From Flammeovirgaceae bacterium UBA2366 (GTDB lineage: Bacteria > Bacteroidota > Bacteroidia > Cytophagales > Cyclobacteriaceae): DNA of 64,000 nucleotides. Location: assembly GCA_002344065.1 (NCBI GenBank), contig DDTK01000012.1:248001-312000 (forward strand), given 5' to 3'. The position numbers and the translations under genes were made by a program. Position 1 is the first letter of the stretch, and every line of letters starts with the position of its first letter. This document shows positions 50,938 to 59,570 of this stretch, in pieces. Under the pieces are notes generated by a model. It did not search any database, was not told the DNA's origin, and worked only from the letters and a program-made list of their open reading frames with translations.

Positions 50938-51438
50938 CTAAACTAATTTAGCGGGGTTTCCCGCTATTTTACTTCCTGCAGGGAAAGATGCATTGACAAA
51001 ACTGTTGGCACCCACAATGCATTGATTTCCCAGCTTAACACCTTTTGAAATAATCACATTTGGGCCAATGTAGCAGTTATCCCCAATTTCTGTCTGAGCA
51101 TACTCGTATTGTTCTTGCCCCCCCGAAACAGCCCATTTAACCGAGTCGTGTGAGTAAATCTGAACACCGGATGAAATTGAGCAGTTGCTTCCAATTTTTA
51201 AACCTCCACTTCCGTCAAGCAAAGTAAACGGGCCAATCCATGTCTTCTCACCAACCAATACATTACCCAACACTAAACTGGAGTCATATATACTAGAACC
51301 TTTACCAAAACCAAGGTATCTTGCTTTTTCCCAGCGATCAGAAAAGTAATCACCCAACGGCAATACCCGATTAAATTTCGATTTGATCGAATTTCTCCGA
51401 AACCGTAAAAATCGCCTTAACACCTTAGCTAAACCCAT
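50938..51438 (-). CDS. Hexapeptide-repeat acyltransferase
   Basis: A 166-residue left-handed beta-helix protein. Imperfect hexapeptide repeats start near residue 50 (SIYDSSLVLGNVLVGEKTWI) and include IGSNCSISSGVQIYSHDSV, then ISKGVKLGNQCIVGANSFV and a closing AGNPAKLV. The His in IYSHDSV is the probable catalytic base. The N-terminal 35 residues are basic and may bind the membrane or a partner. It probably acetylates a sugar of the repeat unit; an N-acetylated or O-acetylated product cannot be told apart. It lies 2 bp downstream of the second asnB. Confidence 0.87.
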   Translation of the reverse strand: MGLAKVLRRFLRFRRNSIKSKFNRVLPLGDYFSDRWEKARYLGFGKGSSIYDSSLVLGNVLVGEKTWIGPFTLLDGSGGLKIGSNCSISSGVQIYSHDSVKWAVSGGQEQYEYAQTEIGDNCYIGPNVIISKGVKLGNQCIVGANSFVNASFPAGSKIAGNPAKLV

Positions 51439-51440
51439 TA

Positions 51441-53336
51441 CTACTTTTCAACTTTCTCCCTGTTCAGAAATATCCTGCACCACCATTCAAAATTCATAAA
51501 CGACCAAATTAACAACCGGTGATTGATGTGTTGGTTTACATGTTCATCTACAATCCTCTTTATATAGTCCTGATTGATAAACTCCGAACTAACGGTTTTA
51601 CTATTCAGGAGCAATTCGCGTACATAATCTGCATTTTCACCACGGTACCAGCTTTCATCGGGCGCTGAAAAGCCCTGCTTTTTACGGTTAATGATTCTTT
51701 CCGGTATAAAATCCATCATGGCCTTCCGTAATACGTTTTTACCATCATGAAATTCCTGATAGAGTTTTCTTTTATCCCTGAAATCATTCTCATCAATACG
51801 CTTCATCTGTTCCAGGTTGCCCAACTTATGGCGAACGGGGATTTTCTGGGCAAAGGCAACAAGTTCATTATCCAAAAAGGGGAATCTTTCCTCCAGGCCA
51901 CTGGCCATAGAAAGCTTGTCCCCAACAAGCAATAACCCCGGCAGAAAAGTCTTAATCTCAAAATACAAAGAGTTATTGATATGTTGTTCTGGCGTAGTAT
52001 ACCGGAGTTTGGGATTGAAGGTGAACACACGCTCAAAAATTTCACGGGGTTCTTGCGTTTCAATTTGGGAGGCTACTGATGCGGTGAACAACTGTGGTCT
52101 GTCCTGATCGGGAACTAAACGTTGCCAGAAGTTATAATAAAGATTGAAAAAATCTTTCTGGCTAATGGATTTATGAATCCGATAATACCGCCATGGATAG
52201 CCACCAAATAATTCATCCCCCCCCGTTCCCTGCAAACATACCTTCACAAATTTCGAAGCAAGCCGCGAAATGTAATAGTTTGGGTAGGACATACCTACCC
52301 GCAGATCTTCCAGATGGTTAACCACACGGGGCAAGGACCATCGTAAATCTCCGGCATTAATGACCTGCTCGTAGTGCTCGGTTTGAAAATAGTTAGCCAT
52401 CAATTCAGCATCCCTTCGTTCGTCAAAGTTGGCCTCAACCCCGGTAACCGCGCTCATGTCAAAGCCACATGTAAACGTGGTAATTCTGTTCAGATGTGAT
52501 GACGCCACCGCGGTAATTGAACCTGAATCCATGCCACCGGATAAATAAGAGCCAACGGGCACATCAGAAACCATTTGTCGTTTAACGGCATTTTCAAACA
52601 GCCTTTTTGTCTCTGCCCTCGCATCTTCAAACGTCATGGTATCATCAGGCTCGGTAAAGTCATAATCCCACCAGGAGTGATGCTGAACAAAAGTGGAGGA
52701 TGCATTTACTCTTACAGTATTGGCGGGAGGCAACATATTTACACCTTCAAATAAGGTGCGGTACGTAAAAATATTTTGAAAGGTGAAATATTCATTTAAG
52801 GCACCCAAATTCAGCCTTACGCGAAACTCCGGATGCTCACGAATAGCTTTGATTTCAGAAGCAAAGGTTATTGACGTTCCGTTGAACCAATAGTACAAAG
52901 GCTTTATACCAAACCTGTCGCGGCTTAAATAAAGACTTTTTTCTGTTTTATTCCACGCACCGATAGCAAACATCCCATCGAGCCGTTGGAAGAAGGATGG
53001 GCCATACGCAGCGAGGCCTTCTGCAATCACTTCGGTGTCAGAAGATGAAACAAATTGATGTCCTTTATTCCTCAGTTCTTCCCGCAATACCTGAAAATTG
53101 TAGATGCATCCGTTAAACACAATAACCCAATCGCCATTTTTTGAGCTCATTGGTTGAGCTCCACGATCAGAGGTATCAAGAATAGATAAACGTTTGTGAG
53201 CAAGGGCTATATTTTCATCCGTAAAGAATCCTTCTCCATCCGGACCCCTATGCGCCAGGGTCGCAGCCATGCGTTTCAAATGCCTATCTGAAAAGGGTTC
53301 TCCATTCAAATTAAACACCCCTACAATACCGCACAT
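51441..53336 (-). CDS. Asparagine synthetase (glutamine-hydrolysing), second complete paralogue
   Basis: A 631-residue AsnB-type amidotransferase with an intact MCGIVGVFN start (catalytic Cys2), VFNGCIYNFQVL in the glutaminase half and the PP-loop VGSYLSGGMDSGSITAVA (about residue 265), then CLQGTGGDELFGGYPW. The C-terminal region ends NHRLLIWSFMNFEWWCRIFL, which is common in polysaccharide-locus paralogues. It probably amidates a carboxyl group of a glycan precursor. It is the first gene after a 176-bp repeat-bearing gap, so the AsnB-to-HisF block may have its own transcription start or be read from upstream. Confidence 0.9.
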   Translation of the reverse strand: MCGIVGVFNLNGEPFSDRHLKRMAATLAHRGPDGEGFFTDENIALAHKRLSILDTSDRGAQPMSSKNGDWVIVFNGCIYNFQVLREELRNKGHQFVSSSDTEVIAEGLAAYGPSFFQRLDGMFAIGAWNKTEKSLYLSRDRFGIKPLYYWFNGTSITFASEIKAIREHPEFRVRLNLGALNEYFTFQNIFTYRTLFEGVNMLPPANTVRVNASSTFVQHHSWWDYDFTEPDDTMTFEDARAETKRLFENAVKRQMVSDVPVGSYLSGGMDSGSITAVASSHLNRITTFTCGFDMSAVTGVEANFDERRDAELMANYFQTEHYEQVINAGDLRWSLPRVVNHLEDLRVGMSYPNYYISRLASKFVKVCLQGTGGDELFGGYPWRYYRIHKSISQKDFFNLYYNFWQRLVPDQDRPQLFTASVASQIETQEPREIFERVFTFNPKLRYTTPEQHINNSLYFEIKTFLPGLLLVGDKLSMASGLEERFPFLDNELVAFAQKIPVRHKLGNLEQMKRIDENDFRDKRKLYQEFHDGKNVLRKAMMDFIPERIINRKKQGFSAPDESWYRGENADYVRELLLNSKTVSSEFINQDYIKRIVDEHVNQHINHRLLIWSFMNFEWWCRIFLNREKVEK

Positions 53337-53349
53337 ATTTTATTGATTC

Positions 53350-53490
53350 TATACGTCATTCTTAAAAAATATGGGCGTCATTGCGATCAGCTACAAGCGG
53401 AGAAGCAATCTCAATTTTTGTTACTGAAAGTGGAATAACTTTAAGTCGTTCCCTGCCTGTCCGGCAGGTAGGCGCCTTCGCAATGACGTA
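53350..53490. repeat. Hairpin repeat with 'cgtcattgcg' arms
   Basis: CGTCATTGCG at 53376-53385 and its exact reverse complement at 53479-53488 bracket about 93 bp. Inside lies GAAGCAATCTC and the nested palindrome CCTGCC-TGTCC-GGCAGG (53452-53468). An extra 'acgtcatt' sits at 53353-53360. Sequences of the form gtcattgcga...gaagcaatc...cgcaatgac are a dispersed repeat type I know from many bacterial genomes. It fills almost the whole gap between asnB and the upstream aminotransferase. Confidence 0.75.
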
Positions 53491-53512
53491 CTTTCTATTT
53501 TTGCAATGGCTT

Positions 53513-54652
53513 CTAAAAACTTTTTAATACCTCTACTACGAAATGATAATCATCAGTTACCATTCGATTGTGGAGTGGTATTGCCATGGAACAATTATTT
53601 GCCGTTTTAGCACCAGGAAAATCATCCGGGCTAAGGCCAAACTTCTGTTGATAAAAATTTAGCATATGTACGGCATGTGTTCCGGGTCTTGTAGAAATGC
53701 CTCTTGCCTGAAGTTTCTCCATGATCATATTTCTTGAAAAAGGAGATTTAGTCTCATCTATCAGGGTAACATAGGATTGCCAACCATGCTTAAAATCGGT
53801 TGAGAATTCCGGTGTCTTTAGCCATTCTATGTCTTTCAATTGATGAGAATAGAATGAAGCCCATGTACTTCTCTCGTCAATAAACTGATCTATTTTTTTA
53901 AGTTGCACAACACCCACAGCACCCTGAAGATCCGTCATCCTGTAGTTAAAACCCATCAGGTTAAAATCAGGAAGTATATAAGGCCGAGGTCCATGATGCC
54001 GTTGCTCTTCGGAGACCGAAGCACCATGATTGCGTAACATAGATATTTTTTCTGCCAGTTGATCATTATTTGTTGTTACCATACCGCCCTCACCGGTGGT
54101 GACCGATTTACGCGGATGAAAGGAAAAACAACCTATATCCCCCAACGATCCTGCTGGCTTGCCTTTATAGGCTGCACCGGCTGCACATGCTGCATCCTCA
54201 ATTAACGGAATGCCGTGGGCCGTCTCCTTTATACGATCCATATCGGCACATAAACCAAAGAGATGAACAGGGATAATGGCTTTTGTCCTATTCGATATTT
54301 TCTTCTTCAAGTCATCGATGCTGATATTGAAAGTAGCTGGATCAATATCAACAAACACTACCGTAGCACCGCAATAAAGGACAACATTTGCCGTAGACAC
54401 CCATGTGAACGCAGGCACGATCACTTCATCCCCTGGTTTTACATCCAACGCAACAAGCGCCAGGTGGAGGGCAGTAGTAGCACTGGTTACCGCTATCGCA
54501 TGCTTGACGTGATGACGTTCGGCAAATAGTTGTTCAAACTCCCTTACTTTTGGCCCGGAAGTTAACCAACCACTCATCAGGGGCTCACGGACGGCCAGCC
54601 ATTCTTCCTCACCGGTTACCGGCAACGATATGGGTATGTTTCGAACGATCAT
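53513..54652 (-). CDS. DegT/DnrJ/EryC1-family sugar aminotransferase
   Basis: A 379-residue PLP-dependent aminotransferase. Key segments are MSGWLTSGPKVREFEQLF, VTSATTALHLALVALDV, FTWVSTANVVLYCGATVVF, LIEDAACAAGAAYKG with the PLP-binding Asp, and the Schiff-base lysine in CFSFHPRKSVTTGEGGM. The ending ARGISTRPGTHAVHMLNFY is typical of enzymes for UDP- or dTDP-4-keto sugars. Its start overlaps the upstream epimerase stop by 4 bp, so the two are probably steps of one amino-sugar pathway. The exact sugar is unknown. Confidence 0.9.
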   Translation of the reverse strand: MIVRNIPISLPVTGEEEWLAVREPLMSGWLTSGPKVREFEQLFAERHHVKHAIAVTSATTALHLALVALDVKPGDEVIVPAFTWVSTANVVLYCGATVVFVDIDPATFNISIDDLKKKISNRTKAIIPVHLFGLCADMDRIKETAHGIPLIEDAACAAGAAYKGKPAGSLGDIGCFSFHPRKSVTTGEGGMVTTNNDQLAEKISMLRNHGASVSEEQRHHGPRPYILPDFNLMGFNYRMTDLQGAVGVVQLKKIDQFIDERSTWASFYSHQLKDIEWLKTPEFSTDFKHGWQSYVTLIDETKSPFSRNMIMEKLQARGISTRPGTHAVHMLNFYQQKFGLSPDDFPGAKTANNCSMAIPLHNRMVTDDYHFVVEVLKSF

Positions 54653-55647
54653 ATATTCACTGGCTTCATCTTGTCAACCCCGGTAGCCAATCGCCAGTCT
54701 ATAAGTTTTTGTAGTCCTTCACGGAGGGAGTATTTATAAAGAAAACCTATTTCTTCCTGTGCCTTTTTAATGGAACCAATCCTGTTTTGCACAAGCTGTC
54801 TTGCATCATCGGATGAATATGGTTGGTATTGAACCTGAAGTGAAGATTCCTTCAACTCAAGAATTGTTTCACAGAGCATTTTAATCGAAGTTTGAACACC
54901 GGTACCTGAATTATAAAATCCGAAAGATCTTTTGGATTTCAAAGCGCATATATTGGTGCGTGCAACATCTTCCACATAAATAAAATCATACGCCTGTCTT
55001 CCATCACCATTTATAATGGGTACTTCATTCGCAGCAATTTTATTCAACATAATTGGTACAACACCGGTATATGCTGCGTGCTGATCCTGACCTGGTCCAT
55101 ACACATTCATATAACGCAAACCAATCACAGATAAACCATAACGATCATGAAAGGCAGTACACATAGCCTCTCCTGCGATCTTGGTTGACCCATAAAAATT
55201 CTTGTTGTTAAACGGATGATCTTCCGTCATCGGTAGTTCTACTGCATCTCCGTAGACTGAAGCTGAAGACGAGTAGATCAGCTTTTTCACGTTGTGTTTC
55301 ACACATGCTTCCAACACATTAAACGTACCTGCAATGTTTACGTCAAATGCCGTTCGCGGAAAGTCTTTACAATGCAAAAGCCACATGGCGGCCAGATGAA
55401 ACACGTAGTCAACACCCTCGAATGCTTTATCTAAAATATCAACTTCACGGACATCACCACCGTATGGGAATACACGGCATCGCTTGTCCTTTAAGGAGGC
55501 CTGGATATTTTCCATCTTACCTCTCGCGAAATTATCATAGATGATAACCTCGGCTACATCTTCTTTCAGGAGTTCCGCCACAACAAATCCGCCAATGAAT
55601 CCCGCGCCCCCAATTACAAGTACTTTGGAATTTTTTAATTCACTCAT
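54649..55647 (-). CDS. NAD-dependent sugar-nucleotide epimerase/dehydratase
   Basis: A 332-residue extended short-chain dehydrogenase. The NAD-binding motif VLVIGGAGFIGGFVVAELL is near the N-terminus, SSSASVYGDAVELPMTEDHPF includes the Ser of the triad, and YGSTKIAGEAM is the Tyr-x3-Lys pair. It ends RIGSIKKAQEEIGFLYKYSL and EGLQKLIDWR, as UDP-sugar epimerases do. It is likely to act on a UDP- or dTDP-sugar that is then aminated by the adjacent DegT protein. The wzc gene ends 9 bp upstream of its start. Confidence 0.9.
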   Translation of the reverse strand: MSELKNSKVLVIGGAGFIGGFVVAELLKEDVAEVIIYDNFARGKMENIQASLKDKRCRVFPYGGDVREVDILDKAFEGVDYVFHLAAMWLLHCKDFPRTAFDVNIAGTFNVLEACVKHNVKKLIYSSSASVYGDAVELPMTEDHPFNNKNFYGSTKIAGEAMCTAFHDRYGLSVIGLRYMNVYGPGQDQHAAYTGVVPIMLNKIAANEVPIINGDGRQAYDFIYVEDVARTNICALKSKRSFGFYNSGTGVQTSIKMLCETILELKESSLQVQYQPYSSDDARQLVQNRIGSIKKAQEEIGFLYKYSLREGLQKLIDWRLATGVDKMKPVNI

Positions 55648-55656
55648 GTTATCTCA

Positions 55657-58041
55657 TTAATCTTCGTAATACCCTTGTCCACCACGTCTTTTTCGTGAGC
55701 CATAACCATACCCATAGCCATAACCGTATTGATAGGCATAGCCCTGACCATACCCATAACCCAAACCCGATTTATAAATATCGTTGAGCATAAGGCTCAT
55801 ATTTTTCAGCTTACCGGAACGGTAGTATTCATCAATACTGCGCACAAATTCCTTTGGAGAATAATTCTGCCTCAACACGAAAACAGTGTGGTTTACAAAT
55901 TTTGAAATCACAAACGCGTCCGTAACAAGGGCCAGTGGTGGCGTATCAATAATAACATATTCAAATTCTTCCAGAGCGGTTTTAACGAAGGACTCCATAC
56001 GCTCAGTCAGCAATAATTCCGATGGATTGGGTGGAACCGGCCCTCCGCTTACCAAGAACAGATTTTCAATTTCTGTAGCCTGAACAATCTCCTTAAAATT
56101 AGAAATTCCCGAAAGGTAGGTACTTAATCCTGTGCTGTTGCTGCACTTAAAGTCTTCAAAGATTTTAGGCCTGCGCATATCAGCACCTACAATCAAGGTC
56201 TTCCGTCCGGAAAGCGCAAACACCGTAGAAAGGTTTATCGTGGTAAATGTTTTTCCCTCACCGCTGATGGAACTGCTCACCATAAATACCTGCTTACTTT
56301 TATTGCCTGTAAAATAATTTAGGTTTGATCGTAACGCCCGGAAAGATTCAGCCACTCCGGATTTCGGACGTTCGCGTACAGTAAGATTATTACCAGAAGT
56401 ATTATGACCAACGCCTCCAATAAAAGGAATGTTACTCATCTTTTCAATATCTTCCTTGGACTGAATTTTGTTATTTAGCAATTCAAACAAAATGAATAGC
56501 ATTAGCGGAATGGTTAGCCCGATTATGGCTGCCATGGAGTAATTTTGCGATGGCTTAGGGGAAATAGCTCCGCCACTCATAGGAGGATTAACCGGAACAA
56601 TATCGGAAGTATTGGCCGCCTTGGATATGCTTGCCTCCGACAACTTTTGCATCAGGTACACATATAAATTCTCCAGCAATGAGTAATTACGCTGTACAGC
56701 AATAAGTTGGCGTTCGGAAGCCGGCAAACCACCTAATTGCTTTTCTGTTTCGCTTAACTGGCGGTTAAGAAAATCCATTTTTATCTTATCCGTTGATTTC
56801 AGTGTCCGAACAGCTTCTTCTATATCCTTTCGGATATCTTTAATTCGGTCAAGTTTGGAAAGCACAAGAGGGTTGGTAACCTTTTCCTGTCCAACAAACA
56901 TTTTGATCTCCAGTTGAAGGTCGATCATTTTGCCTAACAAAGAAGAGAGTATAGGATCAGTAATACCCATGGAGGAAGGCAAAATAACCTGATCAATACG
57001 GTCAATACCTTGAACCAAATACTTATCCAGATATTGATAATAATTTTGTCGAATCAACAATTCAGCGCGCTGAACTTCAAAAGCCTCAAGCTTCATGTAC
57101 AGACGCTGAGCATCCGCACTCATATCTTTAATCCGGCTGCTGTTTCCAAAACGCTCCAGTTGAAACTCCACAATCCGCAAGGAATCTTTAATGCCCTTAA
57201 GCTGGTCTGTTATAAATTCAACCGTGCGGGCAGCTGTCTCGTTTTTCTTTTCCAAATCATTTTCACTATAGCGTCCGATCAGCGCATTTAAAAAATCAAT
57301 TTCCTTTTCCGGATTGGTTCCCGTCAAACTCAGGTTAATAATTCCGGCTCCTACTTCAGCCCAATCAACTTGCAACCGTGAAATATATGAACCCGCTACC
57401 TGAGTGGGGTTTCTTATCTCCAGAATAAACGGCACACCAATTTGTCCATTTATTTTTCGTTCAGGGATACGCCTTACGCATAATGCATAGTCCAGATAAA
57501 TAATAGAGTCGCCTAATGTGAATACCGGAGAATCAGATTCGCGATCCTCATCTGTGAACTTACTGAGCGTATACCGGTTCTCGTCCAGTAAAGTGAAAAT
57601 AAATTTTCCGGTTTTTACATCCAGCGGATTACACCAAATAGCCTTCACCGGCATATTGCTATAGGATTCACTGGTTACAATGTATCCCTCTTGCAAAAAG
57701 GAGATATGAAAATTCAAATCCCTCACTACGCTTTCAATCAGCGGATAAGACCGGATTATATAAGGTTCATTTAGGTAGTTGCGGTAGGGATCGACTAGTG
57801 AATTTTTATACAAAATTTCAGCACCCTCTGTTTCCTGCATTTCCTTGATCAATATGGAGGCAGAGACAGTATATTGTTTAGGTGTATAGCGGTTCTTATA
57901 AAATGCTACCACAAAAGCAGCCGTTAAAGAAATAACCACTACATACCAGAAACGTATGGCCCTGGAAAGTACACGCTTAAAATCAAGAGCAAATCCTTGT
58001 GGGGTTTGCTGTGCTTCCTGTTCAAAAAGTGAATCCGCCAT
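55657..58041 (-). CDS. wzc: Polysaccharide co-polymerase and tyrosine autokinase (Wzc-like)
   Basis: A 794-residue inner-membrane protein that controls chain length and assembly of the export complex. The Wzz-like part lies between membrane helices near residues 31-48 and 506-525. The cytoplasmic BY-kinase domain has Walker A SISGEGKTFTT (about 593-598), Walker A' VGADMRRPK (about 623) and Walker B YVIIDTPPLALVTD (about 700). The C-terminal 40 residues are a tyrosine-rich (Tyr-Gly) tail followed by basic residues, the site of autophosphorylation in this family. Here the Tyr-Gly run is unusually regular, in place of the usual scattered tyrosines. It lies 0 bp from the wza gene. Confidence 0.93.
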   Translation of the reverse strand: MADSLFEQEAQQTPQGFALDFKRVLSRAIRFWYVVVISLTAAFVVAFYKNRYTPKQYTVSASILIKEMQETEGAEILYKNSLVDPYRNYLNEPYIIRSYPLIESVVRDLNFHISFLQEGYIVTSESYSNMPVKAIWCNPLDVKTGKFIFTLLDENRYTLSKFTDEDRESDSPVFTLGDSIIYLDYALCVRRIPERKINGQIGVPFILEIRNPTQVAGSYISRLQVDWAEVGAGIINLSLTGTNPEKEIDFLNALIGRYSENDLEKKNETAARTVEFITDQLKGIKDSLRIVEFQLERFGNSSRIKDMSADAQRLYMKLEAFEVQRAELLIRQNYYQYLDKYLVQGIDRIDQVILPSSMGITDPILSSLLGKMIDLQLEIKMFVGQEKVTNPLVLSKLDRIKDIRKDIEEAVRTLKSTDKIKMDFLNRQLSETEKQLGGLPASERQLIAVQRNYSLLENLYVYLMQKLSEASISKAANTSDIVPVNPPMSGGAISPKPSQNYSMAAIIGLTIPLMLFILFELLNNKIQSKEDIEKMSNIPFIGGVGHNTSGNNLTVRERPKSGVAESFRALRSNLNYFTGNKSKQVFMVSSSISGEGKTFTTINLSTVFALSGRKTLIVGADMRRPKIFEDFKCSNSTGLSTYLSGISNFKEIVQATEIENLFLVSGGPVPPNPSELLLTERMESFVKTALEEFEYVIIDTPPLALVTDAFVISKFVNHTVFVLRQNYSPKEFVRSIDEYYRSGKLKNMSLMLNDIYKSGLGYGYGQGYAYQYGYGYGYGYGSRKRRGGQGYYED

Positions 58042-58845
58042 TTAATTAGTCGAATTAATCAGGGAAATCGTTAACAATAACAAAGAAAGCGAAGACAAAA
58101 CCAGGGAAAGGTTTTGACCAAAATACTTGCGGTAAGGCCTTTGTTTCAGCGAGGACACCATTAAAACATCATTTTGATATACATAGTAATAAGGAGAATT
58201 AATAAAATTCTCATCCAATAGATTCAGATACTGTATTTCAGTTTTACCATTGATTTGTCGTATTAATTTGATATTTGCACGATCAGCGAGATCCGTCATA
58301 CCACCGGCCAAGCCTAGCGCCTCCAACATGGTGACGCGATTATTGTTAACGTTGACAGTGCCTTCTTTATTTACTTCTCCGAGAACAGTAAAACGAAAAT
58401 TAATCAACCGAACTTTCACTACCGGCTTATCCAGATACTGCTCAGCAATAGCCTGTAATTTATCCTGGGCTTCAAACACTGATAATCCGCCAAGCTTTAC
58501 TTTGCCCAAAAAAGGAAATGGGATTTCTCCCTTGTTATCCAACAACTCGCCTATAAGTAATGCATTACCAGCCTGAAGATTCATATTAGCACCCTGCATC
58601 ATAGGGTTCTGATTCAAAAAGTCGTAGTCGTCCGGTGTAAGGCTTTCAAAGTTAACGTATACAATATCCTCCGGTTGTAACTTATATTCAAAACTCACCG
58701 GTTGGTAGGTTCTCACTAAACTGTCCTTTGGAAGCTCCTTACTGTGCAGATCATCCTTTTGTAACAATACAAATTTCTTGTTGGTAACACAGGAAGTACC
58801 CAGTACAAGAAGTATCAAAAACCAAAAAGCATTTTTACAAGTCAT
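58042..58845 (-). CDS. wza: Polysaccharide export lipoprotein (Wza-like)
   Basis: An outer-membrane polysaccharide export protein. From the ATG at 58845 it is 267 residues, with a lipoprotein signal (MTCKNAFWFLILLVLGTSC) and lipidated Cys19. An upstream ATG at 58884 adds 13 residues, but a promoter matching TTGG-N20-TAGGTTTG lies at 58866-58897, which would exclude it. The Poly_export domain starts YKLQPEDIVYVNFESLTPDD, and an SLBB-like segment is VRLINFRFTVLGEVNKEGTV. The C-terminus has a hydrophobic helix (about 240-262), as in shorter Bacteroidota homologues. It forms the export channel with Wzc. Confidence 0.9.
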   Translation of the reverse strand: MTCKNAFWFLILLVLGTSCVTNKKFVLLQKDDLHSKELPKDSLVRTYQPVSFEYKLQPEDIVYVNFESLTPDDYDFLNQNPMMQGANMNLQAGNALLIGELLDNKGEIPFPFLGKVKLGGLSVFEAQDKLQAIAEQYLDKPVVKVRLINFRFTVLGEVNKEGTVNVNNNRVTMLEALGLAGGMTDLADRANIKLIRQINGKTEIQYLNLLDENFINSPYYYVYQNDVLMVSSLKQRPYRKYFGQNLSLVLSSLSLLLLTISLINSTN

Positions 58846-58865
58846 AGCAGAATTAAACGAAGCGG

Positions 58866-58897
58866 CAAACCTACTAAAAACCATGCTTTCTACCCAA
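58866..58897 (-). promoter_or_regulatory. Candidate promoter of wza/wzc
   Basis: On the minus strand TTGG (58897-58894) and TAGGTTTG (58873-58866) are 20 bp apart. The -7 box matches TAnnTTTG exactly and the -33 box is close to TTTG. Transcription would start near 58859, about 14 bp before the lipoprotein start codon at 58845, which decides that start. Confidence 0.5.
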
Positions 58898-58958
58898 TTT
58901 CTTAGAGCTTCGCCTCCTCAGTCCCATACAGGAAGAGTAGGTACACTAGGTCTACTTA

Positions 58959-58975
58959 ATCCGACTGTGTCGGAT
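58959..58975 (-). terminator. Hairpin between regulator gene and wza
   Basis: ATCCGAC-tgt-GTCGGAT on the plus strand forms a 7-bp stem with a 3-nt loop, 3 bp after the stop of the winged-helix gene. No T-run follows on the minus strand, so a role as intrinsic terminator is uncertain. It could be a pause or target site for the UpxY-like antiterminator encoded just upstream, which is speculation. Confidence 0.4.
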
Positions 58976-58977
58976 AC

Positions 58978-59523
58978 TTATTCTGCCTGCCAAAGCAACA
59001 ATGCCTGGTCAGGATTTAAGTTTTTTCTGTTCCTCTCAAACTCAGTTTCGGTAAGCACAAGGGTGCGTACTTTCCGGTTGATAAGTTTCTCTGCTTTTCG
59101 TACACACTCCTGCAAATAGGACTGATCAATATCTCCCACCAATACCAGGTCTACGATCCCTGTATCCCTTCCTTGGGCATAGTCACCGGTAATAAAGGCA
59201 AGGTTTAGTGTACCCAGTCGGGTAAGCACTTTGTGGATGATATTATCAAGTATCTTGTCAATGCCCAGGTATTTGTGTACCAGATTTTTGATTTCCGGAA
59301 AAAGGGGATGATTGGTATTGGCGCGGTAGTAAACCGAACGGCCTTCTTCTCGTGCGATGAGATAGCCGGCTTGTGATAAGTTATTGAGCTCGTGGCGTAT
59401 AGAGTTGGTTGATTCTCCAAATTCCTTAGCCATTTCCCGCAAATAGGCACTGGAATGACTGTTCGAGAAGAACTTGAGCAGCATTTTCAGCCTTGTTTTA
59501 GAGGTTATGAGGGTGTCCAGCAC
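58978..59523 (-). CDS. Winged-helix regulator fused to a degenerate nucleotidyltransferase domain
   Basis: A 181-residue protein. Residues 1-70 form an ArsR-like winged helix (SKTRLKMLLKFFSNSHSSAY, then ESTNSIRHELNNLSQAGYLIA and the wing REEGRSVYYRAN). Residues 100-181 resemble a MNT-type nucleotidyltransferase: FITGDYAQGRDTGIVDLVLV. In that fold the active site needs Asp-x-Asp; here only Asp125 remains, and Ile occupies the place of the first Asp, so the domain probably senses rather than catalyses. The gene lies between UpxY and wza in the same direction and is likely to regulate the polysaccharide operon. I do not know a characterised member. Confidence 0.8.
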   Translation of the reverse strand: MLDTLITSKTRLKMLLKFFSNSHSSAYLREMAKEFGESTNSIRHELNNLSQAGYLIAREEGRSVYYRANTNHPLFPEIKNLVHKYLGIDKILDNIIHKVLTRLGTLNLAFITGDYAQGRDTGIVDLVLVGDIDQSYLQECVRKAEKLINRKVRTLVLTETEFERNRKNLNPDQALLLWQAE

Positions 59524-59570
59524 GGGTTAAATATAACAAAAGAGTCTATTATGAGTAAAATCTTTACTCG

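Noticed and set aside
58846..58884. Longer N-terminus of the Wza-like protein from the ATG at 58884
   Set aside because: The extra 13 residues would place the lipoprotein signal too far from the start, and the best promoter lies over this region.
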